A DNA stretch of 64,000 nt from an uncultured Flavobacteriaceae bacterium (GTDB taxonomy: Bacteria > Bacteroidota > Bacteroidia > Flavobacteriales > Flavobacteriaceae): NCBI GenBank assembly GCA_943842245.1, contig CALTAJ010000001.1:62001-126000 (forward strand), given 5' to 3'. Of the stretch, positions 34,684-44,416 are shown in pieces. The notes beneath the pieces are model-generated. The model made no database searches. It saw only the letters and a program-made list of their open reading frames with translations, and had not been told where the DNA came from. The translations under genes and the position numbers were made by a program. How positions within the stretch are numbered: position 1 is the stretch's first letter; every line of letters begins with the position of its first letter.

Positions 34684-35007
34684 ATGTCAAAAAATTTAGA
34701 TGATAATCATGAAGAAATCTTTTCCAGAGTTCTCAGAGCAGGAAGAAGAACATACTTTTTTGATGTTAGAGAAACAAAAGCTAGTGATTACTATTTAACT
34801 ATAACTGAAAGCAAAAAATTCACCAACGAAGACGATTCTTTTTATTACAAAAAACATAAGATTTATATTTATAAGGAAGATTTTGAAAATTTTTCTAATT
34901 TTTTAAATGAAACTATGGCTTATATAATCGAAAAGAGAGGCCAAGAGGTAATAAGTGAGCGTCACCAGAAAAACTATTCTGAAAATAATATAAATTCAAA
35001 TTCTTAA
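34684..35007 (+). CDS. DUF3276 / PUR-domain nucleic-acid-binding protein
   Basis: 107 residues. The single PUR repeat is visible: EEIFSRVLRAGRRTYFFDVR, then DYYLTITESKKF, KHKIYIYKEDFENF and a C-terminal helix. Bacteroidota and spirochaete relatives bind single-stranded DNA or RNA like eukaryotic Pur-alpha. The targets here are unknown. The final 20 residues are polar and disordered. Confidence 0.9.
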   Translation: MSKNLDDNHEEIFSRVLRAGRRTYFFDVRETKASDYYLTITESKKFTNEDDSFYYKKHKIYIYKEDFENFSNFLNETMAYIIEKRGQEVISERHQKNYSENNINSNS

Positions 35008-35131
35008 TAAATTTTTAAAAGACATTCAGAATTTATTTTTTTAGCTTTTAGTTTTTTAAAACACAATAAAAATTAATCTTGTTTATTTCGCCTTTTTTTG
35101 ATACTTTATTCTAAAGTAAATGATCTTTTAA

Positions 35132-37645
35132 ATGAAAAAATATTTTATTCTAATTGCGTTTTTTGGCTATGGTACATTAGTTTGTCAAGTTAATTTGAAT
35201 TATTACTTGGATAAAAATCATCCTTATGATTCTGAAATTCCAAAACCAAGTAAATTATTAGGCTATGAGGTTGGGACCTGGCATGTATCTCATGATCAAC
35301 TTATTAGTTATATGTATAGTTTAGCAGAATCGTCTGATAGAATTTCAATTGAAAGCAGAGGGTCAACTTATGAAGATCGTCCATTACTTTTACTTACAAT
35401 TACAAGTCCAGAAAATCACAAAAACATCAAATCCATAAGAAAAGCTCATATTCAGCTATCGGAGGCTGAAGCTGAAAATGAAAATACTAAAAAGCAACCT
35501 CTTGTGGTCTATCAAGGATTTTCCATTCATGGAAATGAACCAAGTGGTGCCAATGCGGGACTTTTAGCCGCCTATCATCTTGCTGCAAGTCAAGCTCCAG
35601 AAACTATTGAAATGCTTGAAGATTTGATTATTCTTTTTGACCCTAGCTTAAATCCCGATGGTTTACAGCGCTTTTCTTATTGGGCAAATATGAATAAAAA
35701 TCAAGTCCTTACATCTGACTCAAATGATAGAGAATACAACGAGATTTGGCCCGGAGGTAGAACAAATCATTATTGGTTTGATTTAAATAGAGATTGGCTT
35801 CCTGTTCAATTGCCAGAATCACAAGCACGGATTAAAACTTTTTCTGATTGGCTCCCGAATATTCTTACTGATCATCACGAAATGGGAACAAATTCGACTT
35901 TCTTTTTTCAACCAGGAGTATCTTCAAGAGTAAATCCTTTAATACCCATAATGAATCAGAAATTGACTAAAAAAATTAGTGAATACCACATCAAAGCTTT
36001 CGATAAATTAGGTTCTCTTTACTACTCAGAAGAAGATTATGATGATTTCTACCTTGGAAAAGGATCTGCTTATCCAGATGTTAACGGTGGTATTGGTATT
36101 CTATTTGAACAGGCTAGTTCTCGTGGACACATGCAAGAAAGTGAAAACGGTATAATAACTTTTCCATTTACAATACGAAATCAACTCACAGCAGCACTAT
36201 CAACTTTGAAAGCTGCAAGTGCTATGAGAATTGAACTTCTTAATTACTTCAAGACATTCTATGCTGACATGCGAAAAAATGCAGCTAATGAAAAACAAAA
36301 GTTAATAATTGTCGGAAGTCCAAAAGACCCTGCTATTTTATATCACTTTGCTGAAGTTTTAGATTATCACAAAATAAAATTTTACAAATTAAAAAACAAA
36401 GTAAATAAAAATGGCAAAAAATATTTACCTAAATCGAGTTTTGTGATTCCCTTAGAGCAGAAAAAACATAAATTAATTCAAGCTATATTTTCTAGTCAAA
36501 CTAATTTTCAAGACAGCTTATTTTATGATGTATCTGCATGGACTTTTCCATATGCATTCAATTTAAATCATCATTTTGAAAATAATACTTCTTTAAAAGG
36601 AGAACGAATTGAAAAAATTAATCCTCCTATCGGAAGTGTTAGTGAAAAGGGAGATTATGCCTATCTTTTTGAAGCCCATCATTACTATACTCCCAAATTA
36701 CTTAATGAACTTCATAAAAAAAATATACGTGTAAAGGTTGGGCTTACTCCTTTTACGATTGAAGGAAAACCATACGACTACGGGACTTATATGATTCCTT
36801 CAAAAAATCAAGAAGTTAATGAGTCTGATTTGTATGAAATACTTAAAAATGCTGCAATAAAAACCCATATCAATATTACTGGGGTTTCAACAGGCCATAC
36901 CCAAGGAATTGATTTAGGTTCACGAAATTTTCGTTCAGTGAAAGAGGCTAAAATTGCTTTATTAGTTGGATCTGGTGTCCGGAGCTATGATGCTGGAGAA
37001 ATATGGCACTTACTAGATACTAGACATAAAATTTCTATTTCAAAAATTGATACTAAGGATTTAAATAATATTGATCTAAGTGCTTATTCACATTTGATTA
37101 TACCTAGTTTTAGTGGAACACGACTAAATAATCATGTTGATGAAATTAAAAGATTTGTTAAAGAAGGGGGAGTTCTTATTGGATATAGAGAAACCATAAA
37201 GTGGCTAAATGAATACGATTTTATCAAACTAGACTTTTTAAATCAAAGTCCAATTGCAAAAAATATTTCATTTGAAGATAAAGATAATTTTGAAGGGTCT
37301 CAGGAAACAGGAGGAGCTATTTTTAAAGTAAATATAGATAGAAGTCATCCTATAAATTTTGGATACCTGAACTCAACTATACCAATTTTTAGAAATACTA
37401 ATCTTTATTTAAAAGCCGATAAACAGAGTTATAATAATCCTATTCAATATACTCCGGATCCCTTACTAAGTGGTTATATTTCGAAAGAAAACCTACAACT
37501 AGTTAAAAGATCAGTTCCTTTTAAAATAAGTCGAATGGGTCACGGAAGAGTCATTGTACTTACAGATAATACAAATTTTAGAGCTTTTTGGTATGGAACA
37601 AATAGGATTTTGACTAATGCCATTTATCTGTCATTTATAATGTAA
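35132..37645 (+). CDS. M14-family zinc carboxypeptidase, exported
   Basis: 837 residues. Signal peptide MKKYFILIAFFGYGTLVC. The peptidase domain (about residues 50-380) shows IHGNEPSGANAG (zinc His and Glu), FDPSLNPDG, the Asn-Arg block FDLNRDW and TDHHEMGTN (third zinc ligand). A glutamine-amidotransferase-like C-terminal half (ALLVGSGVRSYDAGEIWHLLD, then LIIPSFSGTRL and GVLIGYRET) follows, a common arrangement in flavobacterial members. It probably digests peptides outside the cell. Stands alone; the convergent CsaA gene ends on the next base. Confidence 0.92.
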   Translation: MKKYFILIAFFGYGTLVCQVNLNYYLDKNHPYDSEIPKPSKLLGYEVGTWHVSHDQLISYMYSLAESSDRISIESRGSTYEDRPLLLLTITSPENHKNIKSIRKAHIQLSEAEAENENTKKQPLVVYQGFSIHGNEPSGANAGLLAAYHLAASQAPETIEMLEDLIILFDPSLNPDGLQRFSYWANMNKNQVLTSDSNDREYNEIWPGGRTNHYWFDLNRDWLPVQLPESQARIKTFSDWLPNILTDHHEMGTNSTFFFQPGVSSRVNPLIPIMNQKLTKKISEYHIKAFDKLGSLYYSEEDYDDFYLGKGSAYPDVNGGIGILFEQASSRGHMQESENGIITFPFTIRNQLTAALSTLKAASAMRIELLNYFKTFYADMRKNAANEKQKLIIVGSPKDPAILYHFAEVLDYHKIKFYKLKNKVNKNGKKYLPKSSFVIPLEQKKHKLIQAIFSSQTNFQDSLFYDVSAWTFPYAFNLNHHFENNTSLKGERIEKINPPIGSVSEKGDYAYLFEAHHYYTPKLLNELHKKNIRVKVGLTPFTIEGKPYDYGTYMIPSKNQEVNESDLYEILKNAAIKTHINITGVSTGHTQGIDLGSRNFRSVKEAKIALLVGSGVRSYDAGEIWHLLDTRHKISISKIDTKDLNNIDLSAYSHLIIPSFSGTRLNNHVDEIKRFVKEGGVLIGYRETIKWLNEYDFIKLDFLNQSPIAKNISFEDKDNFEGSQETGGAIFKVNIDRSHPINFGYLNSTIPIFRNTNLYLKADKQSYNNPIQYTPDPLLSGYISKENLQLVKRSVPFKISRMGHGRVIVLTDNTNFRAFWYGTNRILTNAIYLSFIM

Positions 37646-37972
37646 TTAAAGAACTTGCTCTCCATTGGGGATTTCAGATTCAGGTGTCAAAAGAATAACT
37701 TCATTATTCTTAGTAGCCCCTAAAACAAGACATTGACTTTCGAAATCAGCTATTTTTCTAATTCCTATGTTGACAACAGCTATGATTTGTTTCCCTAATA
37801 GCTCTTCGAGACAATAACGTTTTGTGATTTGTGCAGAAGACTTAAGAATACCAATAGGTCCAAAATCAATTTCTAATTTATAAGCAGTTTTTTTAGCCTT
37901 TGGAAAATCTTTTGCGTTCAAAATAGTTCCAACCCTCAAATCTAGTTTTTCAAATGTAGAATAATCTATCAT
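37646..37972 (-). CDS. csaA: CsaA-like tRNA-binding-domain protein
   Basis: 108 residues, a single OB-fold of the tRNA-binding/CsaA type. FEKLDLRVGTILNAKDFPKA and YKLEIDFGPIGILKSSAQIT match the family, as does the terminal NGEQVL. CsaA is reported to act as a chaperone in protein export; the fold also occurs at the C-terminus of MetG. Convergent with the M14 peptidase; divergent from the thioredoxin-fold gene. Confidence 0.9.
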   Translation of the reverse strand: MIDYSTFEKLDLRVGTILNAKDFPKAKKTAYKLEIDFGPIGILKSSAQITKRYCLEELLGKQIIAVVNIGIRKIADFESQCLVLGATKNNEVILLTPESEIPNGEQVL

Positions 37973-38034
37973 TCCTTATCTATTTAAATTTATATAAAAA
38001 TACTACATTTAAATTCAGTAAATAAATATTTCTT

Positions 38035-38616
38035 ATGGCCCTAATTGAATCATATATGCTCCCTTTGGGGACTCAATCACCATCCTTTTCATTACCTAAT
38101 GTGATTAATAATCAAATAAAAGAATTAGAAATTATAAGAGGTAAAAATGGTACTTTAATTATTTTTATGTGTAATCATTGCCCCTATGTTATACATCTTT
38201 TAGAAGGTATTATTAAAACAGCAATTGATTTCTCAAAAAAAGGAATAGCAACAGTAGCTATTTCAAGCAATAGTATTGAGACTCACCCGCAGGATGGGCC
38301 TAAAGAAATGAAAAAACTAGCCTTATTAAAAAGGTTTTCTTTTCCTTATTTATATGATGAAAGTCAAGAAGTTGCAAAAAACTTTCAAGCTGCCTGTACT
38401 CCAGATTTTTATTTATTTGATGATCAATTGAAATTGTATTATAGAGGACGTTATGATGACTCTAGACCAGGAAATAAGGTGCCTGTAAATGGAAATGATT
38501 TACACCTGGCCGCTGAATCTATGCTCCAAAAAGTTTCACAATCAGGTATTCAATTACCCAGTTTAGGGTGCAGTATTAAATGGCACCCTTCAAATAATAA
38601 TGAGAAAGGAAATTAA
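38035..38616 (+). CDS. Thioredoxin-fold (AhpC/TSA-like) protein
   Basis: 193 residues. The active-site motif CNHCPYV (Cys about 51 and 54) follows GTLIIFM; the cis-Pro block is [11 protein letters not shown], and [11 protein letters not shown] is a hallmark of this redoxin subfamily. No signal peptide, so probably cytoplasmic. The substrate is unknown; it may be a thiol-disulfide reductase or peroxidase. The stop codon overlaps the convergent isomerase gene by 4 bases. Confidence 0.9.
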   Translation: MALIESYMLPLGTQSPSFSLPNVINNQIKELEIIRGKNGTLIIFMCNHCPYVIHLLEGIIKTAIDFSKKGIATVAISSNSIETHPQDGPKEMKKLALLKRFSFPYLYDESQEVAKNFQAACTPDFYLFDDQLKLYYRGRYDDSRPGNKVPVNGNDLHLAAESMLQKVSQSGIQLPSLGCSIKWHPSNNNEKGN

Positions 38617-39539
38617 AAATTAATCAGCTCAACATCAAAAATTAAAGTTGAATTAGGTGGAATGTTTGCTCCAGCACCTTGGGCACCATAACCTAGATCA
38701 CTTGGAATTACAAAACGTGCACTAGCACCTTTTTTTAAAAGCATAATTCCTTCGTCCCATCCTTGAATAACTTGACCTATTCCAACTGAAAATTCAATTG
38801 GCTCATTGCGTTGGTATGATGAATCAAAAACAGATCCATCAATTAGTGAACCTTTATAATGAACTGTGACCTTTGAGCCCTTTATCGGGCTTAAACCAGT
38901 ACCCTCTTTTGTAATATTATAAAACAATCCACTTTCTGTTTTCTTCATACCGTTAGTTATTGAAGCTAAAGTTTCATAGGCTGCATTTTTTTCTGATTTA
39001 AGACGAGCCTCTGCACTTGCATTAAACTCATTAAATGCTAATAGTGCATTCCATTTTTCAGCAGCTTCCCCGTGATATTCTATGGTTACTGATTCAATTA
39101 GATCACCTTGCTCTACTAAATTTACGATATCTTGACCCTCAACAACATATCCAAAAACAGTATGCTTTCCATCTAGCCAACCAGTAGGACCATGTGTAAT
39201 AAAAAACTGACTGCCATTAGTTCCTGGACCTGCATTAGCCATTGACAGTATTCCTTCACGATTATGTTTTAAATCAGGATGAAACTCATCATCGAATTGA
39301 TAACCTGGACCACCAGATCCGGTGCCTTGAGGACAACCGCCTTGAATCATAAAATCAGGAATAACTCGATGAAATTTTAATCCATCATAATATGGTTTGC
39401 CAGAATTTTTATAACTATTTTTTTGAGTCCCCTCTGCTAAACTCACAAAATTTCCTACAGTACCAGGTGTCTCTTTATAATTAAGTTTTAATAAAATTAA
39501 TCCTTTAGATGTATTAAATTTTGCATAAATACCTTCCAT
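38613..39539 (-). CDS. Dual-domain peptidyl-prolyl isomerase (cyclophilin + FKBP)
   Basis: 308 residues. Residues 1-150 are a cyclophilin domain ([22 protein letters not shown]-type [25 protein letters not shown]), and residues about 210-308 an FKBP domain ([59 protein letters not shown]). Both active sites look complete. Such fusions are known from flavobacteria. The protein catalyses proline isomerisation; no signal peptide is seen. A TATCTTTG -7 element lies 20 bases upstream. Confidence 0.94.
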   Translation of the reverse strand: MEGIYAKFNTSKGLILLKLNYKETPGTVGNFVSLAEGTQKNSYKNSGKPYYDGLKFHRVIPDFMIQGGCPQGTGSGGPGYQFDDEFHPDLKHNREGILSMANAGPGTNGSQFFITHGPTGWLDGKHTVFGYVVEGQDIVNLVEQGDLIESVTIEYHGEAAEKWNALLAFNEFNASAEARLKSEKNAAYETLASITNGMKKTESGLFYNITKEGTGLSPIKGSKVTVHYKGSLIDGSVFDSSYQRNEPIEFSVGIGQVIQGWDEGIMLLKKGASARFVIPSDLGYGAQGAGANIPPNSTLIFDVELINF

Positions 39540-39559
39540 AATAATTTTTTGTTTGAAGG

Positions 39560-39567
39560 CAAAGATA
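39560..39567 (-). promoter_or_regulatory. -7 element of the isomerase gene
   Basis: Reverse strand TATCTTTG matches TAnnTTTG 20 bases before the ATG. The nearest TTTG (39586-39583) is 15 bases upstream, shorter than usual. Confidence 0.3.
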
Positions 39568-39591
39568 AGAATCCCCTTAAATCAAAAAAGT

Positions 39592-41781
39592 TTAATTTGC
39601 GATTTCACTAATAAATTTCAACCGATATAAACGAAGCTCTTCTTCTTCATACCCACCTTCAAAAGCATCAACTGCATTTGATATTGAATCTGTTTTTGCT
39701 TCTATAAAATAATCATATAATTCCTCTGTTTGATCTTCATCAAAAAGATTCTCTAAATAATAATCAATATTAAGTTTTGTTCCTGAAAACACTATTGTTT
39801 CCATCTCAGATATAAGTTTATCCATCGTCATACCCTTGGCATCTGCGATATCCTCAAGCAATAACTTACGATCAATAGTTTGAATTAAAAAAAGCTTAAG
39901 AGCAGAATTGATTCCAGTACTTTTAACAACCAAATCGTCTGGCCTGATAATATTATTTTCTTCAACATAATTAATTATCAGTCCTATGAATTTTTCTCCA
40001 TACCGTTTTGCTTTTCCTTCACCAACACCATTAATATTTACTAATTCATCTTGCGAAATAGGATATTTAAGGCACATTTCTTCTAGAGAATTTTCTTGAA
40101 AAACAGCATATGGTGGAACACCGTTAACTTCTGCTATTCTTTTTCTTAGGCTAATTAAGAGTTGCATTAAATTATTATCTAAAATTCCTTGTGGTTTATT
40201 TTGAAGAACTTGAGCTACATCATCTTGATCGTATTTATGGTCTTCAGTCATCATAAAACTTGAAGGTTGATTTAAAAATGCCTTTCCACGAGCTGTAATT
40301 CGAATTAGTCCATAGGATTCAATTTCTTTCACTAAATATCCTGTTACTAGAGCTTGTCTAATTATTGCCATCCAAAAATTAGAGTCTTTAGAAGATCCAC
40401 TACCAAAAATCTCTAAAGAATCAGTTTTATGAGATTGAATGACTGCATTTTTTTTTCCTTCAAGCGTTTTGACCAACTCTTTGGCTTTGTATATTTCCTT
40501 AGTTTGAATTATAACTTTTAATAATTGTATTAATTCTACTTTTGCTTCAAATTGTTGTTTAGGATAGCGCATGTTATCATCCATATCACCTCCATCCCCT
40601 ATTTCATTATCAAACTCCTCACCAAAATAGTGTAAAATAAATTTTCGACGAGAAATTGAAGTTTCAGCAAAAGCTACCATATCAGCCAACAGAGCCATTC
40701 CAATTTCTTGTTCAGCTAGAGGCTTTCCTGACATAAATTTTTCAAGTTTTTCAATATCTTTATATGCATAAAATGCTAAGCAGTGTCCTTCGCCACCGTC
40801 ACGACCCGCTCTTCCCGTTTCTTGGTAATAACTCTCAATACTTTTAGGAATATCATGATGAATTACAAAACGAACATCTGGTTTATCTATTCCCATTCCA
40901 AAAGCTATTGTAGCTACAATAATATCACAATCATCTTTTAAAAAATAATCTTGATGACTGACCCTCGACTTTGAATCTAAACCTGCATGATATGGCAAGG
41001 CATTAATACCATTAACTTGAAGGGTTTGTGCTAATTCTTCAACTCGCTTTCGAGATAAGCAATAAATTATACCTGATTTTCCACTATTTTTCTTTACGAA
41101 TTTTATAATATCAGAATCAACTTGCTTAGTTTTTGGACTAACCTGATAATAAAGGTTTGGTCTGTTAAAAGATGCTTTAAAAACTTTAGCTTTTGGGATT
41201 TGAAGATTTTTCATAACATCTTCCTGAACCTTTGGAGTAGCAGTTGCAGTTAGTGCAATAATTGGTATAGTTTGTTCAAACTGCTCAAGAATAACTCTAA
41301 GATTTCGGTATTCAGGTCTAAAATCATGCCCCCATTCAGAAATACAATGTGCTTCATCTATTGCTAAAAAGGAAATTTTAATAGATTTAAAAAAATCAAT
41401 TGTCTTTTTTTTAGATAAAGATTCAGGGGCAACATAAAGCAATTTAGTGACCCCATTACGAATGTCATTTTTTACTTGGGTGGTTTCAGTTTTATTTAAA
41501 GATGAGTTCAAAACGTGAGCTATCCCATTTTCTGATGAAATACCTCGAATTGCATCTACTTGATTTTTCATTAAAGCGATGAGAGGTGAAACCACGATAG
41601 CCATCCCCTCATTTATTAATGCTGGCAGTTGATAACAGAGTGATTTACCACCACCAGTTGGCATAATAACAAAAGAATCTTCTTTTTTTAAAACATTTAA
41701 AATTACAGATTCTTGAAGACCTTTAAAGGTTGCAAAACCAAAATATTTTTTAAGTTGAATTTTAAGTTCATCCTTATTCAT
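39592..41781 (-). CDS. recQ: ATP-dependent DNA helicase RecQ
   Basis: 729 residues. Helicase motifs are intact: Walker A MPTGGGKSLCYQLPAL, DEAH-type AIDEAHCISEWGHDFRPEY, SAT-type LTATATPKV, and motif VI YYQETGRAGRDG. A RQC winged helix (about residues 400-510) and an HRDC domain (LISLRKRIAEVNGVPPYAVF, INGVGEGKAKRYG) follow, then a 120-residue helical tail. The zinc-binding cysteines common in RecQ are not evident in the region after motif VI. It unwinds DNA in recombination and replication repair. Confidence 0.95.
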   Translation of the reverse strand: MNKDELKIQLKKYFGFATFKGLQESVILNVLKKEDSFVIMPTGGGKSLCYQLPALINEGMAIVVSPLIALMKNQVDAIRGISSENGIAHVLNSSLNKTETTQVKNDIRNGVTKLLYVAPESLSKKKTIDFFKSIKISFLAIDEAHCISEWGHDFRPEYRNLRVILEQFEQTIPIIALTATATPKVQEDVMKNLQIPKAKVFKASFNRPNLYYQVSPKTKQVDSDIIKFVKKNSGKSGIIYCLSRKRVEELAQTLQVNGINALPYHAGLDSKSRVSHQDYFLKDDCDIIVATIAFGMGIDKPDVRFVIHHDIPKSIESYYQETGRAGRDGGEGHCLAFYAYKDIEKLEKFMSGKPLAEQEIGMALLADMVAFAETSISRRKFILHYFGEEFDNEIGDGGDMDDNMRYPKQQFEAKVELIQLLKVIIQTKEIYKAKELVKTLEGKKNAVIQSHKTDSLEIFGSGSSKDSNFWMAIIRQALVTGYLVKEIESYGLIRITARGKAFLNQPSSFMMTEDHKYDQDDVAQVLQNKPQGILDNNLMQLLISLRKRIAEVNGVPPYAVFQENSLEEMCLKYPISQDELVNINGVGEGKAKRYGEKFIGLIINYVEENNIIRPDDLVVKSTGINSALKLFLIQTIDRKLLLEDIADAKGMTMDKLISEMETIVFSGTKLNIDYYLENLFDEDQTEELYDYFIEAKTDSISNAVDAFEGGYEEEELRLYRLKFISEIAN

Positions 41782-41972
41782 AAAGTCTAATACGAATCTA
41801 ATTTAGAGAATTCTTTTTATTTGTAATATACCAAATTCAAAAAGGAAATACAAGGTAAGTTTTAAACAAAATATCTGAAAACACAATCCTTTTAAACAAA
41901 AAATGACGTTGGATACCATTTGTTTTTGATATTTTTACGATTGGATTTGATTTATTTGAAAATAATTACAAA

Positions 41973-42797
41973 ATGAGTGCTCAACAGCCAAAAGACGAAA
42001 TGTCCTTTTTGGATCACCTCGAAGAATTACGCTGGCATCTTATTCGTTCAGTAATTGCGATTTTAATTGTTGCAATTGTAGCATTTATTTTTAAAGATTT
42101 TATTTTTGATGTATTACTTTTCGGACCAAAACAAAAAGATTTCATTACTTATCGTTGGTTCTGTTCTATATCCCAAACCCTTGGTCAAGGGAATAGTTTT
42201 TGTATTGATGAGTTACCATTTAGGATTCAAAGTCGGACTATGGCAGGTCAATTTTCTGCACATTTATGGACTTCAATTCTGGCCGGATTTATTTTGGCTT
42301 TCCCATATATAATATTTGAATTTTGGAAATTTATAAGTCCTGGGCTTTATGAAAAAGAACGAAAAAATGCCCGAGGTTTTATTTTTATTGCCTCAATGCT
42401 TTTTTTTATAGGAGTACTTTTTGGATACTATATCGTAACCCCTCTTTCAATCAATTTTTTAGGAAATTACTCCGTTAGTAGTGAAATATTCAATGATTTT
42501 GATTTAAGTAGCTATATAGGTCTTTTGAGGGCCTCCGTATTAGCTGCTGGAATAATTTTTGAATTACCGATAATCGTTTATTTTTTAACTAAAGTAGGTA
42601 TAATAACTCCTGATTTTTTAAGAAAAAATAGAAAAATCTCCCTTGTATTAGTCCTAAGCTTATCTGCTATCATTACTCCTCCAGATATTGCCAGTCAAAT
42701 TATTGTCAGTATTCCAATACTAGTTCTTTACGAAGTAAGTATATTAATATCTAGGATTGTGACAAGAAGACAAAATGAAGTGCTTAAAAAAAAATGA
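41973..42797 (+). CDS. tatC: Sec-independent protein translocase TatC
   Basis: 274 residues with six membrane segments. The N-terminal signal-recognition block MSFLDHLEELRWHLIRS is diagnostic; FEFWKFISPGLYEKERK and VFGYYI-like FGYYIVTPLSINFL follow, and the late TPPDIASQIIVSIP segment. TatC recognises twin-arginine signals such as those proposed at 7903 and 10611. lptB starts 42 bases later on the same strand. No tatA is in the window. Confidence 0.95.
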   Translation: MSAQQPKDEMSFLDHLEELRWHLIRSVIAILIVAIVAFIFKDFIFDVLLFGPKQKDFITYRWFCSISQTLGQGNSFCIDELPFRIQSRTMAGQFSAHLWTSILAGFILAFPYIIFEFWKFISPGLYEKERKNARGFIFIASMLFFIGVLFGYYIVTPLSINFLGNYSVSSEIFNDFDLSSYIGLLRASVLAAGIIFELPIIVYFLTKVGIITPDFLRKNRKISLVLVLSLSAIITPPDIASQIIVSIPILVLYEVSILISRIVTRRQNEVLKKK

Positions 42798-42839
42798 TAT
42801 CACAATAAATATTTACTAAGTTTATGACAAATTAAGACT

Positions 42840-43580
42840 ATGAAATTACTTGCAAAAAGTATCGAAAAGTCATATAAAGGACGAAAAGTAGTAAAAGGAA
42901 TCTCGCTAGAAGTAGCTCAAGGTGAGATTATTGGTTTACTTGGTCCCAATGGAGCAGGAAAAACAACTTCTTTTTATATGATTGTTGGTCTAATTAAACC
43001 AAATGATGGCTTTATTTATTTAAATGATCAAGAGATAACAAAATTCCCAATGTATCAAAGAGCTCAAAGAGGAATTGGTTATTTAGCTCAAGAAGCATCA
43101 ATATTCCGAAAACTTAGTGTGGAGGAAAATGTCCTTAGTGTTCTTCAAATGACAAGCTTAAGTAAAAATGCACAAAAAGAAAAAATGGAATCACTTTTAG
43201 AAGAATTTGGATTAATTCACATTCGAAAAAACCGTGGAGATTTACTCTCCGGTGGAGAACGAAGAAGAACTGAAATTGCAAGAGCACTTGCTACTGACCC
43301 AAAATTTGTTTTACTTGACGAGCCATTCGCAGGAGTAGATCCGGTAGCCGTAGAGGATATCCAAAGAATCATTGCCCATTTAAAAAAGAAAAATATTGGA
43401 ATTTTAATTACTGATCACAATGTCCAAGAAACTCTTGCTATTACAGATAAAACTTACCTCATGTTCGAGGGGAGCATCTTAAAGGCTGGAACTCCAGAAG
43501 AGCTTGCAGAAGACGAAATGGTTCGAAAAGTATATTTAGGACAAAATTTTGAGCTTCGCAAAAAAAAAATATCCTTTTGA
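42840..43580 (+). CDS. lptB: LPS export ABC transporter ATPase LptB
   Basis: 246 residues. Walker A LLGPNGAGKTTSFYMIVG, Q-loop YLAQEASIFRKL, signature LLSGGERRRTEIARAL and Walker B FVLLDEPFAGVDPVAVEDIQ are all the LptB type. It powers the LptB2FG complex that pulls LPS from the inner membrane. It lies downstream of tatC with no obvious promoter between them. Confidence 0.95.
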   Translation: MKLLAKSIEKSYKGRKVVKGISLEVAQGEIIGLLGPNGAGKTTSFYMIVGLIKPNDGFIYLNDQEITKFPMYQRAQRGIGYLAQEASIFRKLSVEENVLSVLQMTSLSKNAQKEKMESLLEEFGLIHIRKNRGDLLSGGERRRTEIARALATDPKFVLLDEPFAGVDPVAVEDIQRIIAHLKKKNIGILITDHNVQETLAITDKTYLMFEGSILKAGTPEELAEDEMVRKVYLGQNFELRKKKISF

Positions 43581-43584
43581 GTTA

Positions 43585-43609
43585 GTCTAAAATAAATTTC
43601 ATTTTAGAC
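43585..43609. terminator. Hairpin between convergent lptB and pssA
   Basis: GTCTAAAAT, a 7-base loop, then ATTTTAGAC: a perfect 9-bp stem just after the lptB stop and overlapping the pssA stop. It may end transcription from both sides, but neither strand has a strong T-run directly after it. Confidence 0.4.
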
Positions 43610-44350
43610 AATACTATTTCTTATAAAATTGAGAATGAGATAAATCAAAATTAGTAATGGCACTGCAACCCAGTTAAAAAAGTAAAACGCGGGAAAACAT
43701 AATCCAAATAGAATTAATTGATAGCTATAGTCTTTAAGATTTGAAGATTTAATTTTAAATGAAAATAAAGGAAACCGAATATTCATAATAAATGATGAAA
43801 TCAATGTAATAACAAATAGAGTTGAAAATGATGTTAGAACTGGTTTTATAGAAACAAATTGAGGGTGTTCAATAATCAGTGGCAGTGCAACTATAAAAAG
43901 GGCATTTGCAGGAGCTGGTAGTCCTTTAAAATCATTTTGCTGATCATCATCAATATTAAATCTCGCTAAACGGATGCCAGCAGCTAGGGGAATAAGAAAT
44001 CCAACTAAAGCAAAAGGAGCAAATGAAAATGTAAATTCACTTTGTAGAATGTGAGTTGTTAAATTTAATTCACGCACTCCAATCTCTAAGAATAAATTAT
44101 ACATAACAATACCAGGAACAAATCCACTTGTAATCAAATCTGCCATTGAATCAAATTGAAGACCAAAACTGCTTTCTACTTTTAGTAAACGAGCAAAAAA
44201 GCCATCAAAAAGATCAAAGAAAGCCCCTAGAAAAACCAATAAAAAGGCAGCTTCAAATAAATTTTTAAAAGCTAAATAAGAGGCAAAACAACCGCATAAA
44301 AAGTTTAGTGCAGTAAAGAGATTAGGAATACTTCGTTTAATTAGATTCAC
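43604..44350 (-). CDS. pssA: CDP-diacylglycerol--serine O-phosphatidyltransferase
   Basis: About 248 residues from a GTG at 44350, giving MNLIKRSIPNLFTALNFLCG, the normal PssA start; a TTG at 44374 would add 8 residues and overlaps a promoter-like TATATTGT. The CDP-alcohol phosphotransferase motif is DLFDGFFARLLKVESSFG followed by DSMADL, matching DGxxARxxxxxSxxGxxxDSxxD. Seven or eight membrane segments. It makes phosphatidylserine, the precursor of phosphatidylethanolamine. Divergent from lnt. Confidence 0.93.
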   Translation of the reverse strand: MNLIKRSIPNLFTALNFLCGCFASYLAFKNLFEAAFLLVFLGAFFDLFDGFFARLLKVESSFGLQFDSMADLITSGFVPGIVMYNLFLEIGVRELNLTTHILQSEFTFSFAPFALVGFLIPLAAGIRLARFNIDDDQQNDFKGLPAPANALFIVALPLIIEHPQFVSIKPVLTSFSTLFVITLISSFIMNIRFPLFSFKIKSSNLKDYSYQLILFGLCFPAFYFFNWVAVPLLILIYLILNFIRNSIV

Positions 44351-44382
44351 TAAAAATTTTCTAATTTTTGACAATATAGTAA

Positions 44383-44411
44383 TTGCAATAGCTTCAAAAA
44401 AATTAAATTCG
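44383..44411 (+). promoter_or_regulatory. Candidate promoter of lnt
   Basis: TTG (44383-44385), 18 bases, TAAATTCG (44404-44411; one mismatch to TAnnTTTG), 5 bases before the lnt ATG at 44417. Confidence 0.3.
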
Positions 44412-44416
44412 CATAA

